A program made the translations under genes and the position numbers. Of a DNA stretch of 64,000 bases, positions 43,558 through 55,800 are shown one piece after another. The stretch's first letter is position 1, and every line of letters starts with the position of its first letter. Source of the stretch: Candidatus Woesearchaeota archaeon (GTDB lineage Archaea > Nanobdellota > Nanobdellia > Woesearchaeales > JACPJR01); contig JACPJR010000031.1 in the NCBI GenBank assembly GCA_016187565.1, forward strand, positions 119,745-183,744, written 5' to 3'. Under the pieces are notes generated by a model. That model saw only the letters and a program-made list of their open reading frames with translations. It was not told the DNA's origin and did no database searches.

Positions 43558-44697
43558 TTAGAGTCTCAGTGGATATCTTTGTTTTAACTCCTCAGTATTT
43601 GCTCTGTTGAGCATAACACAAGGGATAAACGCCCTTGTTGAAATGGTGACTGAGCGTGCTGCTAGTGGTGTTGCTTTTCCAGAAGTTTCTTGAGGCACGG
43701 ATCGCTCTCCATCAAGGGTATAAGGAAAGGGTTCGGTTGTATGAATCGAGATACGTTCACAAAGCCCGTCGAAACGATTGGGTATGGCTCGTGCATGTCG
43801 AAACCCTTGAATCATTTCGTAGACTGTTCTTAGTCGTGTGGAGAGTGATGGATGAGAAAGATCAATATCCTCTAAAATAACATGACTGTAGCGATCTTCT
43901 TCTTCCTGAGGTGGACAAATCGCTCCATTACGCTGGCCTTTCCTTTCAGGACTCTTTTTTCGATAAAACGGGACAAACTGGCTATTCATCAGATACGGAT
44001 ACATACCAGCGAGAATAGCATAGAAGGATGTATTGAAGGAATATTCCCGTGGAAATGCTTCACCCTGCTCGTGATTAGGTGCAGCAATCATGCTAATTCC
44101 CATGGGTGTTTTTTGGAATAATTGTCGATGGTACTCGTTCAGTGTCAGTATGCCCACTCCTAATTTTACCCCTAATCTGAACGTTCCTGCATCAGCTCTT
44201 GTACCGTTTTCATAATCATCAATCAGGCGGACAACACTACCATTGGCGAACACACCACCATACCTTTTTTTTCTTTGGTCATCCTCAATACAGAGCAGCG
44301 GCAGATTCCTTCTGGGCAATGTGTCAATAGACATAAGTACCTTCTGGAGATCTCTCAATGGATGTCCATGGAATCCAGCGTACCGTGCATAAATAATGTT
44401 ATAACTCCCTGCATGGAGTGGGACGATTGTCGGTTGTGCATCAGATTGCGCAATGACATTAATGCCCTGCATCACACCCCCATCGCCGGTATGAAAAACA
44501 AGATAAAGATCATCTCCATAGTCTTTTAACAGATCCCTGATGATCTCTTCTTGTTCTCCGACGCTTGTTGTAGGAAGTACTACTGTTGATTCACGGTCAC
44601 TGGTATATAGTCTTAGTAACCTTTCCAGTGATTTCCTTTGTTCATCAGTATGGTTTCCGTTGCTGTTTGTATTATCAATGACTCGCCAAACTCGCAT
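43558..44697 (-). CDS. Diacylglycerol-kinase-like lipid kinase family protein
   Basis: The N-terminal region resembles the DAGK/YegS catalytic domain: LYLVFHTGDGGVMQGINVI (compare the GGDGT loop), then TIVPLHAGSYNIIYAR in the place of the usual lPxGTxN loop. A later stretch, RYGGVFANGSVVRLIDDY, matches the family's second lobe. A C-terminal extension (PICPPQEEE region, then IHTTEPFPYTLDGE, which is a family phrase for the substrate-lobe strand) completes it. GDGT is GDGG and GT is GS, so the nucleotide loop is altered and activity is uncertain. It converges with the fusion gene, one base apart. Confidence 0.6.
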   Translation of the reverse strand: MRVWRVIDNTNSNGNHTDEQRKSLERLLRLYTSDRESTVVLPTTSVGEQEEIIRDLLKDYGDDLYLVFHTGDGGVMQGINVIAQSDAQPTIVPLHAGSYNIIYARYAGFHGHPLRDLQKVLMSIDTLPRRNLPLLCIEDDQRKKRYGGVFANGSVVRLIDDYENGTRADAGTFRLGVKLGVGILTLNEYHRQLFQKTPMGISMIAAPNHEQGEAFPREYSFNTSFYAILAGMYPYLMNSQFVPFYRKKSPERKGQRNGAICPPQEEEDRYSHVILEDIDLSHPSLSTRLRTVYEMIQGFRHARAIPNRFDGLCERISIHTTEPFPYTLDGERSVPQETSGKATPLAARSVTISTRAFIPCVMLNRANTEELKQRYPLRL

Positions 44698-44765
44698 ATG
44701 GCTGGGAAATGCTATTGGTTTTAAAAAGATTTGGCATAAAATTCTCTTTGGAATAATTTATGCAT

Positions 44766-44793
44766 GAACCTTTAAATAGGCCTAAAAAGGTTC
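44766..44793 (+). promoter_or_regulatory. Inverted repeat enclosing the TATA box of the metK region
   Basis: GAACCTTT (44766-44773) and AAAGGTTC (44786-44793) are perfect mirror arms around TTTAAATAG (44771-44779). Transcription would start near 44800 and read first through the metK fragment. The symmetry suggests a repressor site at the core promoter. Confidence 0.55.
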
Positions 44794-44839
44794 GGCATCT
44801 ATTGTGTTTTTGCAGAACAACATCTGAGTTAAGGAGGTT

Positions 44840-44905
44840 ATGATAATGGAAGAACGATACCTGTTTACTTCTGAAAGTGTTACTGAAGGACAATTTATAA
44901 AATAG
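44840..44905 (+). pseudogene. Truncated 5' end of a second metK
   Basis: Behind a perfect ribosome site AAGGAGG (44831-44837) begins a frame with ATGs at 44840 and 44846. It reads [14 protein letters not shown], then QFIK and stop at 44905. The first part is the canonical MetK N-terminus. The intact metK 36 bases downstream starts with the closely related [14 protein letters not shown], so this is a remnant of another MetK gene cut after about 15 codons. It now could act as a short upstream reading frame on the metK transcript. Confidence 0.8.
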
Positions 44906-44940
44906 GTGCCATATAAAAATATAATTAGAGGTAAAACAAA

Positions 44941-46116
44941 ATGACAAAGATAGAATACTTTACATCGGAAAGTGTGACTGAGGGTCACCCAGATAAAATC
45001 GCAGATCAGATTTCAGATGGAATTTTAGATGAACTGCTGAAACAAGACCCTCATTCACGATGCGCTGTTGAGACACTGACAACAACGGGGCTTGTTGTTG
45101 TCGCAGGAGAAATAACAACAAAAGGATATGTTGAGATACAAGATGTTGTAAGAAAGACCTTGAGGGAGATTGGATATACAAATCCTGAATTCGGAATTGA
45201 CTGCGAAGATGCAGGAGTTATGGTTTCTGTACATGGCCAAAGCCCTGACATTTCGCAAGGTGTGACAGAAGGGCAGGGGCTTTTCAAGGAACAAGGCGCC
45301 GGCGACCAAGGAATGATGTATGGCTTTGCTACAAATGAGACACCGGAGCTAATGCCATTGCCTATTATGCTGGCACATAAATTAACAAGAAAACTGGCTT
45401 ATGTTAGAAAGCAGGGCATTGTCGAAGGGCTTGGCCCAGATGGAAAAAGTCAGGTTTCTGTTGAATACCATAATGGGAAGCCAAAAAGATTAAGCGCGGT
45501 GGTTATTGCCCAGCAACATATGGATGATATATCTGAAGATAAGCTAAAAGAGGAAATCATAAAAAAGGTCATAAAGCCGGTGTGTAGTGATTATCTGGAT
45601 GAAAGCACAAAAATATACATTAATGCAACAGGGAAATTTGTTATTGGAGGCCCTCAAGGCGATACTGGTGTTACTGGCAGAAAAATAATTGTTGACACCT
45701 ATGGAGGTATTGGCAGGCATGGCGGCGGGGCTTTTTCTGGGAAAGATCCTAGCAAGGTTGACAGATCAGGAGCTTATGCTGCAAGATGGGTTGCAAAGAA
45801 TGTTGTTGCTGCTGGATTGGCTGACAAATGTGAAGTCCAGTTAAGCTATGCAATTGGGGTTGCGCAGCCGACATCAATAAATATCGATACGTTTAGTACA
45901 AATAAGGTTCCTGAAGAGAAGATTATTAACGCTATAAAAAAGCACTTTAAACTGACGCCGAGATGGATTATAGAAACGCTTGACTTGCTACGACCGATCT
46001 ATAAAAAAACTGCTGCTTACGGCCACTTTGGCAGAGATGATCCCGATTTTACTTGGGAAAAATTAGACAAGGTTGCTGCGTTACAGGCAGATGCAGGTCA
46101 ATCTGAGGAACCCTAA
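44941..46116 (+). CDS. metK: S-adenosylmethionine synthetase, bacterial type
   Basis: MetK makes SAM from methionine and ATP. The 391 residues include [19 protein letters not shown], the [12 protein letters not shown] loop, [19 protein letters not shown], and [22 protein letters not shown], all of the bacterial/eukaryotic family. Most archaea use the distinct archaeal-type synthetase, so a bacterial-type gene indicates transfer. AGAGG (44927-44931) precedes the ATG and a weak TATA-like AT-rich stretch lies at 44911-44922. The metK remnant directly upstream suggests that this copy replaced an older one in place. Confidence 0.95.
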   Translation: MTKIEYFTSESVTEGHPDKIADQISDGILDELLKQDPHSRCAVETLTTTGLVVVAGEITTKGYVEIQDVVRKTLREIGYTNPEFGIDCEDAGVMVSVHGQSPDISQGVTEGQGLFKEQGAGDQGMMYGFATNETPELMPLPIMLAHKLTRKLAYVRKQGIVEGLGPDGKSQVSVEYHNGKPKRLSAVVIAQQHMDDISEDKLKEEIIKKVIKPVCSDYLDESTKIYINATGKFVIGGPQGDTGVTGRKIIVDTYGGIGRHGGGAFSGKDPSKVDRSGAYAARWVAKNVVAAGLADKCEVQLSYAIGVAQPTSINIDTFSTNKVPEEKIINAIKKHFKLTPRWIIETLDLLRPIYKKTAAYGHFGRDDPDFTWEKLDKVAALQADAGQSEEP

Positions 46117-46183
46117 AAAGGGGTGTTGAGTTCCTTTGGATTGAACAGTATCTTTTAAAGATATATTTTTCAGCAGCCAAATC

Positions 46184-46191
46184 TTTATATA
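46184..46191 (+). promoter_or_regulatory. TATA box of the surface-protein operon
   Basis: TTTATATA 33-41 bases before ATG 46225. It is followed by GGGGGG (46215-46220), which can serve as ribosome site for the first gene. Confidence 0.5.
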
Positions 46192-46224
46192 TTTCTAGGT
46201 AACAGAGGAAATGTGGGGGGTGTT

Positions 46225-46854
46225 ATGAAGCGGCACAGTGTTATAGTGGTCTGTGTACTATTCTTAGCTTTATTTACCGTTGGGGTTTTCTATAATATTT
46301 ATCACCATAAAGAGTCCTTGCCTTCTGCGTTGGTTACCCAAACAAAATCTCTTTCCTCTACCAATCCTGAGAGTAATCTCGTGACAACGCCGGACAGAAC
46401 AGCTACACTAAACCAGGAATCTCAGCTTCAGGAATCTTATTCTCCAGAGGAGCGTCGAGAGCTGTTGCTTCATGAAGTGGCACAGCAGGAGATTACTATG
46501 ACGAATGATACGGTTGATAGTTTTGTCACCAACATCAAAACCATGAGTGGACTTGATGATCGTGGGTTCAGCCAATTTCTTACTGATAACGGTTATACCT
46601 TAGAAGGATATCGTAAGGAACTGAGTGATGCCCTGGCCATTTCTCAGTTGCTTGAGCAGGAGTTGCATTTGTCAGATGTCAAGGCATCTGATCATGACGT
46701 TGATAAGTTTATGGAAGAGCATCAAGGTGAGTTTGCTGAAATCCTCGAAATAGATCCTGATATGGAGGAATATCTTCAGGGTCGTGTTCAACGAACACTG
46801 ACCAGAGAGAAACAAGAGAAACTGGTTCAGGAGTATCTTAAAACATTGGAGTAG
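46225..46854 (+). CDS. Membrane-anchored SurA-N-like chaperone
   Basis: After an N-terminal transmembrane anchor (HSVIVVCVLFLALFTVGVFY) and a Ser/Thr-rich linker, residues 80-209 resemble the SurA N-terminal helical domain: LLHEVAQQEITMTNDTVDSFV, GFSQFLTDNGYTLEGYRKELSDALAISQLLEQEL, then DHDVDKFMEEH. SurA-type proteins chaperone exported polypeptides; no PPIase domain is attached here. I chose ATG 46225 (MKRHSV) over the upstream GTG because of the G-rich ribosome site. It is the first gene of the surface operon, ending 10 bases before the giant protein's start, so it may help that protein fold outside. Confidence 0.7.
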   Translation: MKRHSVIVVCVLFLALFTVGVFYNIYHHKESLPSALVTQTKSLSSTNPESNLVTTPDRTATLNQESQLQESYSPEERRELLLHEVAQQEITMTNDTVDSFVTNIKTMSGLDDRGFSQFLTDNGYTLEGYRKELSDALAISQLLEQELHLSDVKASDHDVDKFMEEHQGEFAEILEIDPDMEEYLQGRVQRTLTREKQEKLVQEYLKTLE

Positions 46855-46864
46855 GTTTTACTAC

Positions 46865-49800
46865 GTGACTATGGTTGGCAGGGGGGAATCGCGAAGATTT
46901 TTTGTACCCAGAATAGTGACACCGCTCTACGTCATGCTGATGGTTCTTTTGCTTTTAGTGTTGAGTAATCCTGCGGGTAGTGACAGCGTTATTTCTGGCT
47001 GTCAGGTACTGAATGAATCAACGGTCTATGTCCTTGAGGAGGATATGACTGTTTCTGGAACGTGTTTTACCGTAACAGCCGATGACCTTACCTTGGATTG
47101 TCAGTTGCATAGAATTACCGGAAATGGGACTGGAACGGGCGTCTCATTTTTTAATAATTCTCTGGTTACCATCAAAAACTGTGTTTTTGAGCAATTTGAT
47201 ACAGGATTGGATGTCTATGAGTCGTTTATCCGCGTTGAAACGACATTACTTGAAAAATCCAATCGCGGTATACTTACCCGTGGCTATTTTTATGTTGACG
47301 CTGAGTTAAACTCATTTCGCAATAATACCTTTAACATCGAGAATACGAATGAAAGCGTGCTCTTGGAGGCTCAAAACAATTGGTTTGGGTCGAATGATTC
47401 TGCAGTAATTAATGCATCTGTTTCTGGAAATGTGAGCATTCCTTTTTGGCTTGAAGAAGATCCGTTCTCTGATAATGACCTTGATGCTGTTTTTGACTTT
47501 GTAGATAATTGTAATGTTGCTAATCCCAATCAGTCTGATAGTGATTATGATGGGCTTGGCGATGTCTGCGATAATTGTATCATGGACTACAACCCCTTTC
47601 AAGGAGACCTTGATAATGACACTATTGGTGATGTTTGTGATTATGATGCAGATGATGATAGCATTTGTGATTTTGGCCCCTCGCTTACTGAGCCACTCCC
47701 GGAGAATGTTGCTCGTGATAAAATGATTAATGCCTCAGCCTTTGTAGACCCTTATGTTCCGCTGTTTGCTGTTGATGGGGATAACACCACATTCCTTGCG
47801 CTCGTTGGGGAGCCTCCTCAGTATGTAACCATTGATCTTGGTCAGATCATTCCTCTTGACCGTTTTGTCATTGTGTTTAATGATTCTTTGTCACGCTTGT
47901 ATGACTATACGGTTGCGCTTAGTGAAGATGGCAGCAACTTTAGCATGGTCATAGCAGTCTCTAAAAATGAGGATGTACGAAATGATATCTTCTTTAATCT
48001 CACTCCTGCACGGTTTTTTCGACTTACTCTTCTTGATTATGACTTTGATGATGATGATGTGCGAATCAATGAGATTGAGTTGTACAGCTCTTTGCTCTTA
48101 TGTCGAGGCGGTCAACAAGAAGAAGACGTTTGTCCCACCATAGCAAATCCTGATCAGAACGATAGTGATGATGATGGCAGAGGTAACGAATGTGACAATT
48201 GTCCTTTTGATGATAATCCTGACCAGGATGATGCAGACCTTGATGACAAAGGAGATGCGTGTGATCAGAATTTATTTTTATTGAACTCTGTGTATGATCC
48301 GCTCACTGAGGAAGCAAATATCTCTTCTCAGTTTCTAACAGCTGAGGACACCGGGTATTATGTTATTCAGTTCTATGGTTTTCTGACGCAGAATCAGAGC
48401 GAAGAACTTGAGGGAATTGGTGTAGAATTTTTAGAATATATTCCTGACAATGGGTATATTGTGTTTTTTGATCCGCTCATCAAAACTCAAATCCAGAATC
48501 TTTCCTATGTTCGTTTCCTTGGTATTTTCCAGCCTGCCGATCGGTTGAGTTCAGGACTTTACCGAATTATCAATGAGGCATTACTTGAAGATAATGAGAC
48601 GCTTAATTTAACCATCTTTACCTTCCAGCATGTTCAGGAAGTTAATGAAAGCATCACTGGGCTTGGAGCAACGGTTCAGTACGTTCTCAATGATTCACTT
48701 GGTGTTGAAACTGAGGTGAAGAACATTTTGAACATCTCCTTTATCCCTGATGTTTCATCGGTTACCATTTTACCCGCCATTGAGTTCTTTGGATTTAAGA
48801 CCCCTCTTACCCTTGGTGTCCGAAAGAGTGCTGTTATTGGTAAGAATCAGAATTTTTATGGATACGAAGGTGATGGACAAGTCATTGGCCATTTAGATAC
48901 AGGAACAGACACCAGTCATGCTGAGTTAGGTGCGAGTGTTATTCCTAACGAGGATATCCCTTTTTCAAGGGATTGTAATGCACCTAAGAATATGGAGCCA
49001 AGAGGTTTGGAAAAGAATAATGGTGAGGATCCTATTGGGCATGGAACGGCTACAGCAGGAGTTGCTGTCGGAGCAGGAGTGTCTGGAATGAATTATAAGC
49101 AGGAGTCCATTAGAGGAATTGCACCTCTTGCCAGTCTCTATTCAACAAAAGTTTGTAATGCAAACGTCCTCAAAGAACTTCAAAGAACATTATTTACCGG
49201 GCGTTTTCCTGAGGATGATGTGATCTATGCATTTGACAATTCTTACGAACGAGGAGCAAGAGTTTACACGAATAGTTGGGGTACTGCCACTGGCCCTTCG
49301 ACCTTTTATTATTGTAGACGTGTGCAAAAACTTACTGAACCTAGAAATTATGATGTACGGATAAATCGTTTTGTTTTTGAAAAACAAGATTTTCTTCCAT
49401 TTTTTGCAGCCTCAAACACAGGAAGAGACTTTGAAGACACATTAAGTTATATTCCTCTTACCGATATTTTATTATTTAATGCATTTAAATGTTCAGTATA
49501 CGAAACTTCTCAAGAATTTGGATGGGGAAACCTTGCAAATCCTGGGGTCGCGAAGAATGTTCTGACGGTTGGTGGCTTAGAGCAGGAATTAAAAGGGTGT
49601 GATGGTGTAAGGTGGTTTAAGAAAGAGAATGCTTTTGAGAGAGATGATATGTACGATGCTGAGAGTTGTCATCGTGTTGATAGTGACACAGATCTCTGGG
49701 GTGGCTCAAGCAGAGGACCTACTCCAGATTTGCGATTAAAACCTGATGTTGTTACTGTAGCATCGGGAAGATTTATTGTAAGATCTAGCCAAATGGACGA

Positions 49801-52800
49801 TGAGGTTAGCAAGCATTATGTTTCTACACTTGGTGGTGACCCTTACTACTTAGCAGCTCAGTACCATTTTGGGCCACAATATCGTGTTTCGTATGGGACC
49901 AGTTTTGCGACTCCTGCGGCTGCTGCAGTTGGTGCTCTGATTAGGGAATACTATCAGAAGGAACAAACAGTTGAAAAACCAAGTGCTGCGCTCTTGAAAG
50001 CAACGGTGATTAATGGAGCACAAGATGTACCAAATAGACTCATTGGGATAGGACCCATTTTTGGGGCAGATTATCAGGATTTGTATAGTCAAACAGGGTC
50101 AATTCCTAATTTCCGTGAAGGTTGGGGGAAAGTGAATTTCTCGAATTCTATCAAACCGTGTTGGCCGTACCAGTGTTTACGGTATAAAGATAATGAGATT
50201 GTTGAAACAAAAGTTATTTTTCCCTACCGGTTTTCTTCTGATCGTGCCATGGGAATTACGTTTACGTGGATGGACCCTCCAGATTCCTCTTTGACCTCCA
50301 GGAGTCTTGTTAATGAACTTGAGCTTGAGATGACTTCTCCGACAGGAATCAAGTACAAAAGCACATTCAATAACTTTAATGAGGAAGGTGAGTCAGTTGA
50401 TGAGTCCGCTAAGGATTATTGTCGTCTCATTTATGTAGATCAAGACACTATTACTGATGAGGATCATGTTATGTTTAACATCAAAGCATCTGCGTCATCT
50501 CCACTTAGATTAAGATGTAACGAGCCAGAAAAAGTAAAAAGTAATGTCAAACGGTTAATCCTCAAAGAACCAGAAGATGGATTCTGGAATATTACTATTA
50601 AAGGAAAATCAGTTAATCCTTCCTTTACTCCCAATGGCCAGAACTTTGCACTTGTCGTCAGTGGTGTGAGAGGGATTGATGCAGCAAATGAAACTGACAA
50701 TGCCACTAATTTCTTTCCGTATGGTAATCTGATTTATGCTTATGGTCAGGGACTTCCCAGTGAAACACCTCTTCAGTTGGTTGTTGTCGCCAACCGTCAT
50801 GATTTTGCGTGGGATTCTACTCAAACTATTTCAGAATCGTCAAACAAGAATGAAGCGGTGAATGGCTTTACCCTTTTTACCTACGAAGAAACAGCAACAA
50901 CTGATAATGTTAATGGAACTCTTCCCAAAAAAACCTTACTTTGGGATCCCAATACACCTGGAATCTTTCCTGATCTCACAAAACTTCAAAAGGCAATTTT
51001 TGATGCAAAAGGACATTTCAATGTTTTTGTTGACTTTGGTGAGAAAAAAGGGGTTGTTGAGCCTGATTTTGGTTCTATTACCTATGATGTCAAGGAAAAA
51101 GATCCTCGTACCCATGAGGTAACGAAAAAAGATTCATGGAAGAGATACGAGGATGTGGTTGATTATCACAAAACAGTTGGTTTTCGTATTGGCTATGCAG
51201 GTGCATCACACTCTCCAAATGGAGGTTTTAATGACTTTGATGATGAGTTCTCATGGGGGACATCATCAGAGATTTTTGCCATGGGTGTTGGCTTTGAGCC
51301 AAAAACAAAGGTTGATCTCTATGTCATGAAAGATCGCAATTGGGAGAATGGTGACTCACTCCAAGGTTCGATTCGGTTCGTGGATGATGCTTCGATAGGA
51401 GATGAGGGAGAGTTAGGTGTGGAAATCTGGGATGATATTGACCGGAAAGAGGTTGGCTTTTATGATCTTATTGTTGATGTGAATCAGAATGGTATTTATG
51501 ATCCAAAAATGGATGTTATTGATGGACGCTCTGATCCTGGATTTAAGATAACGTGCCAACCTGAAGAAGAGATATGCGGAGCAATTGCATCCTCCTTTAC
51601 TGGTGGTGAACCTACCGACGCCTTTGCAGAATCAAATGCAGTTGCAGCGAATTTACATCTATTCAAAAAACATACTGGAGAAGTTCGTGTCTATACTGTT
51701 AAACAATTTACGGTGATTAGAGCGGGAATACCCCTTGAAGATGTTTCTGAGAGTGTTGAAACCTTGGTAGTTCCTCCATCAACTGATTTTACCAAAACCC
51801 TCGACCTTTGGAAGGCACAAACAAAAAAGGAATTGGGAGGATATGAAATTGTTATTGATGTGGATGAAAAAGAAACACCGGGATATGGTATCTTTGATCC
51901 AGAATTAGATATCTACGATCCCGATGGTTTTGTTGTTACCAATGCGGTGCGTGAACAAAAAATTGCCGTTGATAGCAAAGGAAATCTCCATGTTGCAGGT
52001 CGTCAAGTAGTAAAAGAGGATGAATCGGGTATGTTTGTCACCCAGGTTCTCTATGCCAAGATACCTAAGGAACAGCGAGCAACAATCGATCTTGAACATC
52101 CTGATTTGTTTGCTTGGAGTAAGGATAAGTCTATTGTCTTTACCACGGTTGATGAATCTTTCTATTATCTTACTCGTTATGTTGATATCGCAGTAGATGC
52201 AAACGATATCCCCCATCTTGTTTATATGAAGGAAAGCAAGAACATTGCATTCAGTTTTTTGATCTATCTCAAGCTCAAATTTGACATTGTCGATGACAAA
52301 GAAGTCGTCAGTATAGCAAAGCGAGAGCCTATTTACTACAAATGGCAAGACTATATGGAAACCCGTCTTAACTATCCAACCATTACCATTGATCCTCTTA
52401 CCAATGAGCCAGTTATCTCTGCGCGGGTTGCCATGCAGTATCCTGATAATTTTTACTTTGGTTATGTTTATCCTGTGTGTCTTACCGAGAGTGGTTTAAG
52501 ATCCATGTCGAGTGCTTTGATGGGTTATTTTGGAGGCTTTTTCATCTATCCTTCTTTTAGTGGATTAATACCAAAATCGACTAAATTTACTGGACAGTCT
52601 CTTCAATTGATTAAACGTAGTGAGGGATATTCGGGGTTTCCAGAATGGCCAGGTGATATAAACAAATTTCCTGAGTCAGCATCTCTCTACAGCGGTGCAC
52701 TTGTTGGTGTTACTACCTGTGCCGGTGCACCTCTTATAAAAAAAAGTCCACCGAACTGGCAGTGGACAACAATTGATGAGACTTCTACGCTCGGCGTTAC

Positions 52801-55800
52801 CTTTGATTTCTCAAATGCGTTACTGGATAATGAAGGAACGCCCCATGTTCTCTATAGACGATACGAAGATACTTCGGAAGGGACTTTTAATCAAAATACA
52901 CCTCAACGATTGTTCTACAAACAACTGAGTGGTGATTACCCTTATCTCCAGCAGAAGGTTTCAGAGAATGTTCCTGAGCCATGGGTTCCTGGTATGGACA
53001 TTGATGATAAAAGAACGGTTCACACGGTTTGGGAGAGTGAGGATAAGGTGTTTTATAATGAGGTAACCTCCGAAAAAGTTGGCAAGCAACGTCTTGTTAC
53101 CTCTTTAGAGAAAAGACCGCAGTATCCATTCACCCTTGCAAAGCCACAGCTCGGTGTTGACGCACAAGATATTCTGCACATAGCGTATGTGAGGAGCAAA
53201 GACAATGATCGCTATGATGAATACTCATTAGAGTACATCAAAGGACAGCAGAAAGAAGACAAAGTAACCTTTGCTGAACCAGTCTTACTTGCTGACTCGA
53301 CAACCTTTCCGGTATTAGGGTATGGTGAAATTGCTGAACCTGCCTTAACCATTAGTAAATTGGCACGTCCAACTGATTGGACTGATAGAGTCTTTGTCAC
53401 CTGGGTTGAAACAGCACAATTTACCATGGTCAAAATGAGAAAAACAACACCGCATGTTGTTGTTTTGATTGTTGCAGGCGGCATGGATGATGACACACTT
53501 TTCAGCCGTCCTGAGAAAATTCCTCGTATCCAACAGCTCTTGGATGATACCAATGGTTACCATTCCCGTATATCTTCTTCTGTTTTAGGGACAACAATGA
53601 CCTCTCAGGCAGATTTCTTTACAGGCCTTTATCCCTCAAAGCATTTTATTATTGGTGATAACTTTATGCGAGAAGAAACAGATCTAGAGTTTGTTCCGTT
53701 TGACCATACTCCCTACACAACAATTGATACACTCTGGACAGAGAAGGGTGTTATGACCTTGTTTGATTATCTTGCAAAAAACGAGAAGCACAGTGCGGCT
53801 CTGCCGTCGCTCTACAGCAAAGGGATTACTCAGATCCCTCCTGATTTTATGATGATGCCACTTGTTAGTTTCATCAGTGGTGCTGAGTTTGGTCAAGAAC
53901 ACAGAAAGTTTTATCTCACTAATCTGAAAAACAATGATGCAAAGCGTTCTAATGATGCTCCAGATCTCATGGTTATCTATCTCCTCACAAATGATTTGGG
54001 TGAAGATCGTGGTGTCTGGGAAGAGGGAATGACTCCAGAAGAAGAACTCAAAACCATCGATCCCAATGAAGTTGACAGCCAGATTGGAGAAATTATTGAT
54101 GCATTGAAAACAAGCAATCTTTATGATGATACTCTCTTTATTATTACCTCAGATCTTGGATTGAAAAATGTTGAAAAGGACTCTTTTCATGCATTGGCAA
54201 ATTGGGATTTAGGAGATTTACGAAAACCTGAAGGCCTCGAAGTTACTGATCTTTTCCTTAATGGATTCATGGCCTATTCCAAGGATGGTTTGGACGTTGC
54301 ACGAGTTTTCTCAAATAATAGTCGTTATATTCAGGAAAGCAGCTGGTTTGGTACCCTACAAAGAATTTTACTAAAGCAGGATGGTATCTATCAGCGCTAT
54401 TATTACGATGGCGCCAATGATGTCTTTGAACCTGCAAGTGATTTCTTCTTACCATTCCTTATGGGAAATCCTCCCTTTGCTGAGAGTCCTAACATGATTC
54501 TCATTGCTTCTCAGGGATATTATTTCCATGATTTCCCTCACTATGCAGCCTATGGTCATCTGTCTTGGCTACCCTTTGTGGTTGCTGGATCGGGGTATGA
54601 TCTCTTTGTACGAGGAAACAAAGATCTCGCAAAAACACTTCGTTCCATTGATGTTACTCCTACTATTGGCTATTTTGTTGGTGGTCAATCTCTTGTTGAC
54701 AAGATGGTTGGTATTGACGGGAGAAATGCATTCCAGCCAGAGCTTGTCATAGAGGGTGGGTCTCCTGTTGACTTCCATCTCTATGATTCTCAGGGAAAGC
54801 ATACAGGGATAAATGAGTTTGGCGATATCGAAACCGAAATTCCAGGCTCTGATTATCGTATAGATCCAACCACCAACAAAAAAAAGATTACCGTGCTCCA
54901 GTTTAACGAGAGCTATCGTTTTGTCGTAAGTGCTTACGCCTATGGATCATTTAATGTAAGTATTCTGCTGATGAATGAAAGTAATACCATTTATCTTACC
55001 TATCCATTAACCAATGTATCCAAGGATTCAGTTGCTCAACTCGATCTTTCAGGAAGTTTCATCATGAATCTCGATTATGATGGTGATGAGATCTTTGAGA
55101 CTACTATTCAACCACTGAGGAACATCATTGTTGAGCAATCGACGATGGATCATACGGCATACGTGACTATTCTATCACTCCCAACATATGATCTTGCCGC
55201 TCTTGATCTCACCGATGCAACTGACGTCTTACTTACCCTCAAGACAAAAACAATGTCCATCAGCGATGGGAGAGTTACCATTGAAAAAATAGCCAACAAC
55301 AGTTTTGACGCTCCTTCTTTTTTTACCATTGGCAGTCTCTGGCGGGTTAATATTACTGATAATGTTCTAACAAATGCGAAGAAAATAAATCTTACCATTC
55401 TGTATCCTGAATATGAGCTCATCCCGCGACATCTTGCAGAATCCTCCTTAGCGCTGTATGATACGCAGACTCTTGTGAGGTTGAACGGAAGTGTTGATCC
55501 TCTGAGCAATAGCATTACGGTCTCACTTACTCGATCAGGGAGCTATATCCTTGCATCGACAGATCAGACGCCAATAATTCATGATGTTCTTGTTTCTCCG
55601 CAAATAAGCAACATTCCTGAACAGATGATACGTGTGGAAGCAAACATAACTGATGATCATGGCATCGTGAGCGTTATCGCCATGCTTGAAAATCGTAGCC
55701 AGGAGATGGTGTACAATGGTATTACTGAAAGATATGAGGCATCCCTTCCTGGGCCATTGCTTCATGGAACTTATCCACTGACGGTTATTGCCACTGATGA

